Positions 47,357-56,104 of a stretch of 64,000 bases of DNA are shown here, piece by piece (positions within the stretch are counted from its first letter, which is position 1; each line of letters starts with the position of its first letter). The stretch is taken from NCBI RefSeq assembly GCF_000243255.1, contig NZ_CM001436.1, positions 2,010,957-2,074,956 of the forward strand, written 5' to 3'. This DNA comes from Methanoplanus limicola DSM 2279. GTDB taxonomy: Archaea > Halobacteriota > Methanomicrobia > Methanomicrobiales > Methanomicrobiaceae. The translations under genes and the position numbers were made by a program. Below the pieces are notes generated by a model. The model saw only the letters and a program-made list of their open reading frames with translations. It was not told the origin of the DNA and did no database searches.

Positions 47357-48253
47357 TTACAGATTATCCTTAAAGAAACCGACAGCCTTCTGCTGTGCCT
47401 CTTCAGCATAATCCGAGACCCAGAATCCAAAATGTGTGCCTTCCTTTATGAGATAGAATTCAGCACCGGGAATGTGTGAAACCGCATATTCGGCATGTGC
47501 CATCACCACGTCACTGTCACGGTTACCGTGCATTACCAGTGCGGGACAGGTGATGGTGTCAAGGCCCTCAATCTTATCAATTGCCGCCAGTTTCTCAACA
47601 TCATTCCAGAGTCCTGCCTTTCTGTCACTGTATGGATACATCGTCTGGTAAAATTTCATAATGAAATCAAGTTTCACCGGGTCATCAATGATATGTTCAG
47701 TCCGTTCCTTAAGCTCTGCCGGAGTTAAATCACTCTCTTCCTCAAGTATCTTTTTTATCACCGCTTTAGGCAGCACTTTCAAAGACCATATCTGAAGCCT
47801 CTGTCCCGGATCGGATAAGAAGAGCATTTCATTTAATTTGCTGACCTCACCCTGGTCATAATACCGGCTGACACCATCAATAACAACAAAGGCCTTTGTC
47901 CGCTCAGGATAGCGTTTGGAAAACTCATAGGTCGGCGGCCCTCCGGCAGATGCACCGACAACGCCCACTTCATCAATTCCAAGTTCATCCAGCAGTGCGG
48001 CAGAGAGTTCTGCCTGTTCAGCAAATGTTTTTCCGGAGGAAAGAGGCGTTTTAAGATAACCCGGACGGGACGGACATATAACAGAAAATCCGGCATCAGC
48101 AAATATACCATATATCAGCACCGACATATCATATCCTCCGCCGCCTCCGTGATATGCCAGAATAGGTTTTCCCTCTCCGATAACTGTGTATTCAACCGGA
48201 CCTTTGTCTGTATCAATAACTGTACTTTCAGGAACCTTGAATAATTTCCCCAT
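47357..48253 (-). CDS. Alpha/beta hydrolase (copy 1)
   Basis: The 298-residue cytoplasmic enzyme has the alpha/beta hydrolase fold: oxyanion-loop HGGGGGYDM, nucleophile elbow GASAGG (Ser), an acid in HGNRDSDV, and the final His in KEGTHFGFW. It is about 75-80 percent similar by eye to the hydrolase at 48387 and shares an almost identical C-terminus. The substrate is unknown; the family includes esterases, enol-lactonases and dehalogenases. No Shine-Dalgarno sequence is seen. The 133-base gap to its paralogue suggests tandem duplication. Confidence 0.82.
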   Translation of the reverse strand: MGKLFKVPESTVIDTDKGPVEYTVIGEGKPILAYHGGGGGYDMSVLIYGIFADAGFSVICPSRPGYLKTPLSSGKTFAEQAELSAALLDELGIDEVGVVGASAGGPPTYEFSKRYPERTKAFVVIDGVSRYYDQGEVSKLNEMLFLSDPGQRLQIWSLKVLPKAVIKKILEEESDLTPAELKERTEHIIDDPVKLDFIMKFYQTMYPYSDRKAGLWNDVEKLAAIDKIEGLDTITCPALVMHGNRDSDVVMAHAEYAVSHIPGAEFYLIKEGTHFGFWVSDYAEEAQQKAVGFFKDNL

Positions 48254-48386
48254 AACTTTAGATTTTCAGCTAAGAGGAGAAATAACCTATCTGTCCGGAG
48301 GTAAGCAAAATGCAAAATCTTTGTTCCGGTGTACTTTCTAAGATTTTCAGGTATGTTTTTATCCGGAAATCGGGAGAAAAAAGTGA

Positions 48387-49286
48387 TTAAAGATTATCCT
48401 TAAAGAAGTCCACGGCCTTCTTCTGTGCCTCTTCAGCATAATCCGAGACCCAGAATCCAAAATGTGTGCCTTCCTTTATGAGATAAAATTCAGCACCGGG
48501 AATTTCTGACACTGCATATTCGGCATGTGCCATTACCACGTCATTGTCCCGGTTCGCATGCATAATCAGCGCCGGGCAGGTGATGGTGTCAAGGTCTTCA
48601 ATCTTATCAATTTCAGCCTCAGTCTCCACATCGTTCCACGTCCCCTCTTTTCGCTCGCTGTACGGGTATAATGTCCGGAAGAATTTATTGATGAAGTCGT
48701 GCTTTACCGGGTCATCATAGATATTTTTCACCCGCTCTTTTAGTTCTTCATGGGTCAGGTCACCTTCAAGAGCCACAATCTGCTTAATGACAGTCTTTGG
48801 CATAAGACCTGCAAGCCAGAACTGAAATTTCTGCCCCTTATCGCTCAGGAAAATCTTCTCTGAGACCTTGTCAATCGGCTGGTACTCATATTTCATGCTG
48901 ATGCCGTCAATGACAACAATTGCCTTTGTCTTATCAGGATGCCGTTTTGCAAACTCATATGCAAGCGGCCCTCCGGCAGATGCACCTACAACACCAACTT
49001 CATCAAGCCCAAGTTCATCAAGAAGTGCTGCACAGAGGTCAACCTGTGCAGGAATGCTTTTTCCGGACGTTAGCGGAGTTCTCAGGTATCCGGGACGTGA
49101 CGGACAGATCAGGGAAAAACCGGCATCTGAGAACATTGAATATATGAGAACAGCCATATCATAGCCGCCACCTCCGCCGTGAAACGCAAGGACCGGCTTA
49201 CCTTCTCCGACTATTGCGTATTCTACCGGGCCGAATTCTGTCTCTATAACTTTGCTCTCCGGAATGTCGTATTCAGGACTGGTCAT
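48387..49286 (-). CDS. Alpha/beta hydrolase (copy 2)
   Basis: This 299-residue paralogue has the same catalytic landmarks: HGGGGGYDMAVL, the elbow GASAGGPLAYEFAKR, HANRDNDVVMAHAEY and KEGTHFGFWVSDYAEEAQ. ATG 49286 is preferred over TTG 49310 because a TATA-like CTTATATT lies about 25-32 bases before it, giving a leaderless transcript. A carboxymuconolactone-decarboxylase-like gene is 113 bases upstream on the same strand, so an aromatic or lactone-related pathway is possible but unproven. Confidence 0.82.
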   Translation of the reverse strand: MTSPEYDIPESKVIETEFGPVEYAIVGEGKPVLAFHGGGGGYDMAVLIYSMFSDAGFSLICPSRPGYLRTPLTSGKSIPAQVDLCAALLDELGLDEVGVVGASAGGPLAYEFAKRHPDKTKAIVVIDGISMKYEYQPIDKVSEKIFLSDKGQKFQFWLAGLMPKTVIKQIVALEGDLTHEELKERVKNIYDDPVKHDFINKFFRTLYPYSERKEGTWNDVETEAEIDKIEDLDTITCPALIMHANRDNDVVMAHAEYAVSEIPGAEFYLIKEGTHFGFWVSDYAEEAQKKAVDFFKDNL

Positions 49287-49399
49287 ATCAGAGTCTTTGG
49301 ACTGGCACAATATAAGATTTACGAACTTTTTAAATCAGAATTTTACGTCCCAAAAAGAGACTGATGCCATAATTATCCCCATTATAAATGAGGGAGAGA

Positions 49400-49804
49400 T
49401 TATTCCTGCTTCCCGGCAGCATTGGCGTCCCATAACTCAAATGCCTCACGGGCAGTCTGAAGGGCATTAAGTGCAGCCGGAAATCCGGCAAAGACCGTTA
49501 TCTGCACTAAAATTTCCTGTATCTCTCTCTTTGTAAGCCCGGTCACCATCCCTGTAAAGATGTGATCCATAAGCTGAGGTTTGCTCCCGACAACCGCCAG
49601 TGCGGAAATTGAAGCGATTTCACGGGATTTCAGGTCAAGTCCATCTCTTGAATAGATATCACCATAGCAGAACTCGACAACCGAAACTGAAAGCCCCGGG
49701 GCCAGTTCTTCTATAGTTTTTAAGCTTTCAGCGACCATTTTTCCGTCCGGATCTCCCATCGTTCTGAGGACTTTCATTCCTTTTTGGTATTTTTCCGGTT
49801 CCAT
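49400..49804 (-). CDS. Carboxymuconolactone decarboxylase (CMD/AhpD-like) family protein
   Basis: The 134-residue protein is all-helical with the CMD family core LDLKSREIASISALAVVGSK, GMVTGLTKREIQEIL and VFAGFPAALNALQTAREAF. The peroxidase Cys pair of AhpD is absent, so it resembles PcaC-type members more than alkylhydroperoxidase partners. Proteins of this type act on gamma-lactones or in poorly defined redox roles. Two alpha/beta hydrolases lie downstream on the same strand. Confidence 0.8.
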   Translation of the reverse strand: MEPEKYQKGMKVLRTMGDPDGKMVAESLKTIEELAPGLSVSVVEFCYGDIYSRDGLDLKSREIASISALAVVGSKPQLMDHIFTGMVTGLTKREIQEILVQITVFAGFPAALNALQTAREAFELWDANAAGKQE

Positions 49805-49961
49805 AACAGAAATTTGCGGTGGACATTAAAAAAGATATACGCCTGACTTTCCATCTGCCGGATGTCCGGATAAACGGAGATATGAACTTTGGAAATGGAA
49901 CAGTTTCAGATTTAATCTACAAAGGGATAATTTCAATACCAAATATAGGAATATAACTATC

Positions 49962-51377
49962 ATGGAAGGGTCTTTAGCCGGGGAGATAATATATGAGATA
50001 ATCAATTACTCAAAAAAAGGGATTATTCATAATTATAAAGGGCTTAATATTCATATTCAGAGAGTTTTCAGAGAGAGGCCGGAAAATCTTTCATTGATAT
50101 CCAAAGAACTGACTGACAGAGCAGTCCGGGAGCTAATCAGCAGCGGAGTACTGTATAAGACAAAAAAGGAGAGCTTCTGCATAACACAGAAAGGAAATGA
50201 ATATGCAAAAAACAGTACAAAATCAGATATTATTGAAGAATACAGTAATTTTTCACTTACAGGTGCATTAAAACCAGTACCTGAATTTCCTGAAGCATCC
50301 GCCGATAATCCGGTAGAGGCGCTGAATATTCCGGATAAGAACAATTTTTCAGGTTCAAAACCCTACTCTGACATAATTAACAGATTCAGTACGTTTAAAG
50401 TGGCAGAACCTGCTTCAGGGCCGGAGATATACGGTTCTAAAAATAAGAACACCTATTATGAGATTATAAGCAGATTTAACACGGAGGATAAGCCCGAAGC
50501 AGTAGCTGCAAAAGAAGACTGCATCGGTGAGGTTTATCTCATCGGCAGTTCTGAAGAGATACGAAATATCACGGATAAGGAGGAAGAATCCGGATATATT
50601 CCGGTAAAAAGCTGTGCAGAGGGGAGAACAGATACTGATAAGAATTCTGAGGAGAGGGCAGGCTCAGAGATTTCGGGGAGTACCGTACCGGTAAAAGAGA
50701 ACTCAGAAGAAGAGATTTCCGGGACATCTGAAGAGGAAACAGGAACAGAGACAGAAAATTACACTGCGGGCAGGCCGGAGGCAGCGCCGGCAGGGACAAA
50801 AGAGTCTAAATCTCCGGGTAAGAACCATTTTTCAGATTCAGAAGCATACCGGGATATAATTAACCGGTTCTGTCCGGCAAAGGAGGCAGGACAGGCTCCG
50901 GAGACGAAGACAGAGATGGAGAGAAAGAGGGAGACGAAGAGGAAGACAGAGGCAGAGCCGGCTCCGGAGAAGGAGACAGAGGCAGGGACAGAGACAGAAA
51001 AATTTCTTTTCGGAAATTTCAGCCCAAAAAGAGATACAATTAACGGTTTTAAACCGGGAACTGGTGACGAAGCTGCTGCTTTGGAGGTGAACCATGCCGT
51101 TGAGGATTTAACCGGTGAGGCATCAGCCGGGGATAATCAGGAGGGAGATGACCTGAAGATAGTATTGTCAGGCGGAAGTTTGGATACTGACGAGCTGTTA
51201 TTAAAACTGAACTCCGAAGACGAGGAGATTTTAAAGAGAAGCCTGGCCATGCTTGGTGAGAAAGGGGACGCTTCAGTTGCCCCGGAGATTGAAAAATTCC
51301 TCAATAATAAGAGCTATGAAATATTTGAAGCAGCATTTGAGGCACTCACAAAGATCAGGAATGAAAACCGGCAGTAA
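49962..51377 (+). CDS. Winged-helix/HEAT protein with repeated YxxIINRF motifs (unknown function)
   Basis: The 471-residue protein begins with a winged-helix-like domain (about 1-85, ending SGVLYKTKKESFCITQKG). A long disordered acidic region (about 90-385) follows, and a short HEAT-like helical end (about 400-471, with EEILKRSLAMLGEKGDASVA). The disordered part contains four spaced copies of a short motif: PYSDIINRF, TYYEIISRF, AYRDIINRF and a degenerate KRDTINGF. They look like docking motifs for a partner protein. Glu/Lys/Thr-rich repeats (ETETE, KRETKRKTE) fill the gaps. It converges with the helicase gene. I do not recognise the family. Confidence 0.65.
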   Translation: MEGSLAGEIIYEIINYSKKGIIHNYKGLNIHIQRVFRERPENLSLISKELTDRAVRELISSGVLYKTKKESFCITQKGNEYAKNSTKSDIIEEYSNFSLTGALKPVPEFPEASADNPVEALNIPDKNNFSGSKPYSDIINRFSTFKVAEPASGPEIYGSKNKNTYYEIISRFNTEDKPEAVAAKEDCIGEVYLIGSSEEIRNITDKEEESGYIPVKSCAEGRTDTDKNSEERAGSEISGSTVPVKENSEEEISGTSEEETGTETENYTAGRPEAAPAGTKESKSPGKNHFSDSEAYRDIINRFCPAKEAGQAPETKTEMERKRETKRKTEAEPAPEKETEAGTETEKFLFGNFSPKRDTINGFKPGTGDEAAALEVNHAVEDLTGEASAGDNQEGDDLKIVLSGGSLDTDELLLKLNSEDEEILKRSLAMLGEKGDASVAPEIEKFLNNKSYEIFEAAFEALTKIRNENRQ

Positions 51378-51439
51378 AATAAGCCGGCAGGGGTCTGTTT
51401 ATCAGGCATAGATTAGCTAAAAACATCCGGATATAAATA

Positions 51440-53023
51440 TCATTCACGAAGAAATTCCGGCAGAAACTTCCGGAATGAACCGTAATTTACAATAAGAGGA
51501 AAGCCCGCCTCACCATAGCCTTTTTTTACCGCCTTTGCAAAGATTCTGAATTTCTCAGTCCTTACTATCTCCCATATTTTTCCGGCAAGGATGAAATTTC
51601 CGGATACTGACAGATTGTCAGCTGAGATATATATCTCACCGACTTCCCTTTCGGTCCTGACATCAATAACAATCATTCCGGCAGAGTCCGGAATGTTGGA
51701 ATGAATTTTGCCGGAATCTCCAAGGTTCATCATATCTTCGGATAAAAAGAGTCCAAAACCGTTTGTATTAAGACAACCGGTATCTGTGAGATGGTCTATA
51801 ATAAGATCAACGGTCTTTCTGCTGTCACAGAAATCGCGAAACAGGTCATAGAAATACTCCCTGTTAAGCCCCTTTGGGTTTGAGAACAGGACTGAGAATA
51901 TCTGCTGAACCATTACTGAGTCATCTCTTCTGTAATCCGGGAATCTTACAGACCCGTTTTCATAATCACAGACAACCTCCTCAAACTTTTGCCTGTTCAT
52001 CCGGTCAGCCAGCATAAACATCCGGATTTTTCCGGATCTTCTGCCAGAGCGGCCGATTCTCTGAACAAGCGTAAAGGAATCTTTGGGGGGATCTGCAAGG
52101 ATAACAGCGTCAATATCTCCGACATCAATGCCGGTCTCAAGTGTGCTTGTGGATATACATACAGCCTCTTTCAGATTACGCAGGCAGTTTTCGGTCTCAT
52201 TCCTGACGGATTTTTTAAGTGAGCCATGATGAACGAATACCTCTCTATTCAGGAATTTTCTGAACTCACCGGCAATATATTCGGTTTTTCTGCGGCTGTT
52301 GCAGAAGACTAAAACTTTTTTAAGCTTCTCATCTTTTATTCTGAGGCATAATTCCGGAACGGAAGAACAGTAGTCAGAGATTATCTCCCGATCTTTCCCG
52401 GTTGTAATCACCTCCGGATTTATCATATACCTCCCTGCAACTGCCAGCGGGCAATCAACAGTTGCCGAAACCGCATAGGTGCTGAAATCTCCGGAAAGCT
52501 CTTTTAATCTTGCAATAAGAATTCTTAACTGGTCACCCCTGTATGTACCGTCAATGACATGGACTTCGTCAATTATAAGAGCTTTTAGGGAAGCCAGAGC
52601 ATCCGGATGGCGGCAGATCATAGAATCGAGTGATTCAGGGGTTGTAATAATTATATCCGGAAGTTTGCCCCAGTTGATATAAGGGCTGTCTCCGGTCTTA
52701 ATCTGAATTGTAATCTCAAGCTGTGCCAGTGTGTCGCTGAGCCTCTCTTTCAGGTCGTTTGCCAGTGCCCTTGTCGGGGTAATATATAATACTGACAGAC
52801 CGGTCAGTCTTTTCCTTAGAATTCTCTCACAGAGAGGGGCAATTATAGCCTCGGTCTTTCCGGTTGCAGTTCCGGATATAATAATGGCATTTCTGCCTTT
52901 CAGAACAACCGGGACTGTAATCGACTGGATTTCAGTCATTCGGCCATAGCGAAGAAAAAAGGCATTCCAGGTCCTTTTAAGAAGCTTTTTTTCGTCCTGG
53001 AAATTTCTAAGTGAAGAAGTCAT
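51440..53023 (-). CDS. Lhr/BrxHI-like superfamily 2 helicase
   Basis: The 527-residue ATP-dependent helicase has the Q-like RMTEIQ, motif I GTATGKTEAI, DEVH box LIIDEVHVID, motif III SATVD, a second RecA domain with GIDVGDIDAVILADPP, and motif VI QRIGRSGRR. A small C-terminal domain follows. It is shorter than full Lhr proteins. Its start overlaps the upstream BrxD-like ATPase by 17 bases, so the two are coupled. BrxD plus an Lhr-like helicase (BrxHI) occurs in type 2 BREX, and an ATPase plus helicase also occurs in Shango, which suggests a defence role here. Confidence 0.8.
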   Translation of the reverse strand: MTSSLRNFQDEKKLLKRTWNAFFLRYGRMTEIQSITVPVVLKGRNAIIISGTATGKTEAIIAPLCERILRKRLTGLSVLYITPTRALANDLKERLSDTLAQLEITIQIKTGDSPYINWGKLPDIIITTPESLDSMICRHPDALASLKALIIDEVHVIDGTYRGDQLRILIARLKELSGDFSTYAVSATVDCPLAVAGRYMINPEVITTGKDREIISDYCSSVPELCLRIKDEKLKKVLVFCNSRRKTEYIAGEFRKFLNREVFVHHGSLKKSVRNETENCLRNLKEAVCISTSTLETGIDVGDIDAVILADPPKDSFTLVQRIGRSGRRSGKIRMFMLADRMNRQKFEEVVCDYENGSVRFPDYRRDDSVMVQQIFSVLFSNPKGLNREYFYDLFRDFCDSRKTVDLIIDHLTDTGCLNTNGFGLFLSEDMMNLGDSGKIHSNIPDSAGMIVIDVRTEREVGEIYISADNLSVSGNFILAGKIWEIVRTEKFRIFAKAVKKGYGEAGFPLIVNYGSFRKFLPEFLRE

Positions 53024-54731
53024 ACCGCTTCAGGAACTCCTCCGGATCTTTTTCCGGGTGAAACCTCAGAAGGTCAAGGGCTTCAACTGTGGATTTCACA
53101 AAAATTCTTGTCTTTTCGGTGGGCAGTTTCTGATTGGGATTATATTTTGTTTTGAAGCTATAAGCTTTCTCATAGGCATCAACAATTTTTTTGAGGAGTT
53201 TTGCCATCTCATATCTGTCAAGGTCGATGATTTCTATGACCCTGAGGTTTCTCACTTCCTTTGTCAGGGGGGACTCATCACTCAGCGAATCGATCATTCC
53301 GGGGACAAAAGAGAACAATAGTTTCACATGGGATTTATCCATCCAGATATAAGGATACTGCTGCCTGTTCTGTCCGCAATATCTAAGTCCGGTCTCTGTT
53401 CCGGTATAGCTGTGTATTTTTTCGGTTCTTAATACCGGCTCAGAATTTGACATTTTTATAAGTCCGCCGATCATATTCTCTGACTGCCGGTACTGGTATA
53501 CAGAATAATAGGCAGGATCAATTCCTTCAGCTTCGTCAAATAATATGAGCAGGCCATCAAGATTTAAGAGATTTTTGCAGATCCAGCCCAGGGTGCTGAT
53601 GAGATATGAATATATATTGGCTGAGACCTGCGTATCCATCATTTTAGGGAGAATATTAGCTGTTCCGGGCAGAGATTCCTGCTTACCTCTCATCCAGTCT
53701 CTTATGGATTCGTCATACCCATAGAGTTCACAGTACCGGAGAAATCCTCTGATAAATTCATTGTCATAAAGGATTCTGTAATCCGGATTTTTACCGTTGA
53801 TAAGGATATAGGCAAGAAGGTCATCAAAATATTTTGTTTCTCCATTGCAGTGATATGTAAATGACTCTGTAATTCCGGCATATATGTTTCTTGGACGGTT
53901 AAAAGCATTTTCACGCGGGTCTATCTCCACTTTGGCAACTGCCAGATTATTTAAGAGAGCTTTTTCTGCCGTGAAACTGATAAGATGGCTTTTTCCGGCT
54001 CCGTATTCACCTTCAATGGCAATACTTCCACTGCTGTCTTTCAGCCAGTCTGTAATCTGTTTAAGCTCTTTATCCCTTCCGCAGGTGAAGTCGAATATCT
54101 TCTCCTGAGGCACTCCGCCAAGCCTCAGGGCTTCAATGACTTCTCTGTAAAACTGCCTTTCGGAGAACTCCTGGCAGTCAGCCGGGGATGAATCCTCACG
54201 CGGATTTTTTCCGGAAACTATAACCGCAGAATTCAGAGTCTTTTCATTCTTATCTTCACCTCTGCCACCCTCTTTCTCTATCTCCTTCTCTTTCTCTATC
54301 TCCTTCTCTTTCTCTATCTCCTTCTCTTTCTCTGTCTCCTTCTCTTTCTCTGTCTCCTTCTCTTTCTCTGTCTCCTTCTCTTTCTCTATCTCCTTCTCTT
54401 TCTCTGTCTCCTTCTCTTTCTCTATCTCCTTCTCTATGTTTTTGTTATCCGGAAGAATGTCCCGGACTTTGGAAACGGGATTACCATCTCTGCTGTCACT
54501 TTCTCTGCTGTTACTCTCTCTGCTGTTACTTTCTCTGCTGTTACTTTCCCTGCTGTTACTTTCTCTGCTGTTACTTTCGTCCGGGAGAGTATTCAGGAAT
54601 TTGAGCTGTGAATCATAGATCCAGATTTCATTTTCATCCGTAAACCTTACAAGTTTCTGAACTCCACCGTACCTTTCACCGATAATTATGCCTTTTCCGT
54701 GCCTGAAGTGCTCAACCGGTTCTTCCGTGAT
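53007..54731 (-). CDS. BrxD-like ATPase 2 with an N-terminal Tudor/SH3-like segment and Glu/Lys-rich linker
   Basis: The core (from GTG 54113, 368 residues) is a P-loop ATPase with Walker A GEYGAGKSHL and Walker B LLILFDEAEG. The same frame stays open upstream to a stop at 54810. It encodes first VEHFRHGKGIIIGERYGG..VRF (a Tudor/SH3-like pattern), then SNSRE repeats, then EKEKEI repeats. Just before GTG 54113 it encodes FYREVIEALRLGG, a segment expected at the start of BrxD-type domains. No ATG, GTG or TTG occurs in this extension. ATC 54731, six bases after GGTGG, is only a candidate start. The protein would have about 574 residues. I infer it joins the neighbouring ATPase and helicase in one complex. 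Confidence 0.6.
   Translation of the reverse strand: MTEEPVEHFRHGKGIIIGERYGGVQKLVRFTDENEIWIYDSQLKFLNTLPDESNSRESNSRESNSRESNSRESNSRESDSRDGNPVSKVRDILPDNKNIEKEIEKEKETEKEKEIEKEKETEKEKETEKEKETEKEKEIEKEKEIEKEKEIEKEGGRGEDKNEKTLNSAVIVSGKNPREDSSPADCQEFSERQFYREVIEALRLGGVPQEKIFDFTCGRDKELKQITDWLKDSSGSIAIEGEYGAGKSHLISFTAEKALLNNLAVAKVEIDPRENAFNRPRNIYAGITESFTYHCNGETKYFDDLLAYILINGKNPDYRILYDNEFIRGFLRYCELYGYDESIRDWMRGKQESLPGTANILPKMMDTQVSANIYSYLISTLGWICKNLLNLDGLLILFDEAEGIDPAYYSVYQYRQSENMIGGLIKMSNSEPVLRTEKIHSYTGTETGLRYCGQNRQQYPYIWMDKSHVKLLFSFVPGMIDSLSDESPLTKEVRNLRVIEIIDLDRYEMAKLLKKIVDAYEKAYSFKTKYNPNQKLPTEKTRIFVKSTVEALDLLRFHPEKDPEEFLKRYDFFT
54270..54578 (-). repeat. Two in-frame microsatellites in the BrxD-like ATPase 2 linker
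   Basis: From about 54270 to 54435 an 18-bp unit recurs about nine times with small changes and encodes EKEKEI or EKEKET. From about 54488 to 54578 a 15-bp unit recurs about six times and encodes SNSRE. Both units are multiples of three, so slippage would lengthen or shorten the linker without shifting the frame. The second strand shows only Leu/Ser-rich shadows. Confidence 0.85.
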
Positions 54732-54745
54732 ATGACCACCCCGGG

Positions 54746-55981
54746 TTAATTGCTGCCCCGCACCTTCAGTGCGTTCAGTTCCTGTATTGCCCTCTGGACA
54801 AATTCTCTTTTATAACCGATCTCACCAAATCTCTGATCATATGCCGCTTTTGCAGTATCCGCCATTATCTGCTCTATGGTTTTCTTATCAAATGTTATAC
54901 CATAAGCTGTTTCATAGATTTTTGACAGTTTGAGTCCGATCTCTCTTAGAAGTTCTTCAGGTTCAAGCTCTGATCTCTCAAGGTCGATTTTAACTCCGGA
55001 AGGATTAATCTCACCGTCGAATACTGTCTGCAGCCTCTGGTTTAATGCCTCATATACGGCAGTTCTGCCTTCAAGGAAGTTTTCATCCGGAACTGCATAA
55101 AAGATCATTGAGCCGCCTATTGTGCCTTTGCTGCATGCATCAATAAGCTCTCTTAAATTATTCAGAAGGGTCTCTCTCTGCTTTGTGGTCATGCTGGGGG
55201 TCTGCTCTGCTTCATCCATCAACACGATTAAGCCTTTAAACTCAATCTCTTTTATCCACGATATAAGGGACCTTATCATTTTAAAGGCGTTTGAACGGTC
55301 AATTTTCTCAAATATCCGATATTCCTTCAGAACAGTTTTTGAGAGATTTTCACCTTTCAGGTACTGAATGATGAGGCTGAATTTATCATAGTCTTCATCC
55401 GTAAGGGCAAGGAAGGCATGTTTTATTGCATTCTGAAAACTTGTGCTTGGATAAGGGCCAATCTCTGAGATATAGCTGATGAGATAATCACGGGAGTTAT
55501 CTTCATCAGGTTCCTCCTCCTCAATTTCAGCCTTCTTACGGAGATACCAGTATCTGATTAAGGATTCAATTCCTCTCTCATATCCTGACAGTAATTTTTC
55601 ATACTTCTGAGGATAGATAAGATTTTCAGCTATTGCCCTGTAAACAGTCTCAAGTTTATGAAATGGGGTTGAGTCTGCACTCAGTTCAACATATGATGTG
55701 ACATAATTGTTAAGCCATCCCCTGCCCTGCACTGAGTACAGGAAATGGGTTTTCCCGCCGCCATATGTACCGATTACGAGCTTAAATGAACTTCCTCCAC
55801 AATTAATATAGTCACGGAGGTATTCTTCATCTATTGTATTTATGTACCTGTCAATTCCGGATGTAAAATACTGGTAGCCATAGAAAGGTGGCTGTCCCGT
55901 GCTTCCGACGTCATGAATGATCCTTTTTGCGAGGAGGACATCAGGTTCTTTTTTTTCTTCGTAATCGGGGATAATGGTCAT
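54746..55981 (-). CDS. BrxD-like ATPase 1 (DUF2791-type P-loop)
   Basis: The 411-residue protein has an N-terminal region typical of BREX ATP-binding proteins (LAKRIIHDVGSTGQPPFYGY), Walker A GTYGGGKTHFLYSV, Walker B LIVLMDEAEQTPS, and a sensor-like region before a helical C-terminus (IGYKREFVQRAIQELNAL). It belongs with AAA+ STAND-like ATPases of unknown mechanism used in phage defence. The next ATPase frame begins only 15 bases after its stop. Together with that ATPase and the helicase it forms a likely three-protein NTP-driven complex. No PglZ or methylase is present. Confidence 0.75.
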   Translation of the reverse strand: MTIIPDYEEKKEPDVLLAKRIIHDVGSTGQPPFYGYQYFTSGIDRYINTIDEEYLRDYINCGGSSFKLVIGTYGGGKTHFLYSVQGRGWLNNYVTSYVELSADSTPFHKLETVYRAIAENLIYPQKYEKLLSGYERGIESLIRYWYLRKKAEIEEEEPDEDNSRDYLISYISEIGPYPSTSFQNAIKHAFLALTDEDYDKFSLIIQYLKGENLSKTVLKEYRIFEKIDRSNAFKMIRSLISWIKEIEFKGLIVLMDEAEQTPSMTTKQRETLLNNLRELIDACSKGTIGGSMIFYAVPDENFLEGRTAVYEALNQRLQTVFDGEINPSGVKIDLERSELEPEELLREIGLKLSKIYETAYGITFDKKTIEQIMADTAKAAYDQRFGEIGYKREFVQRAIQELNALKVRGSN

Positions 55982-56104
55982 AGTAATCAGTTAAACTAAT
56001 TTATTTGTGCATTATTAATAATTATATCAATCACCAGATGGATTTTTAATTATCATATCAGTCATCAGATGGGTTGATTATTATAATAACAATACCGAAT
56101 GAAT

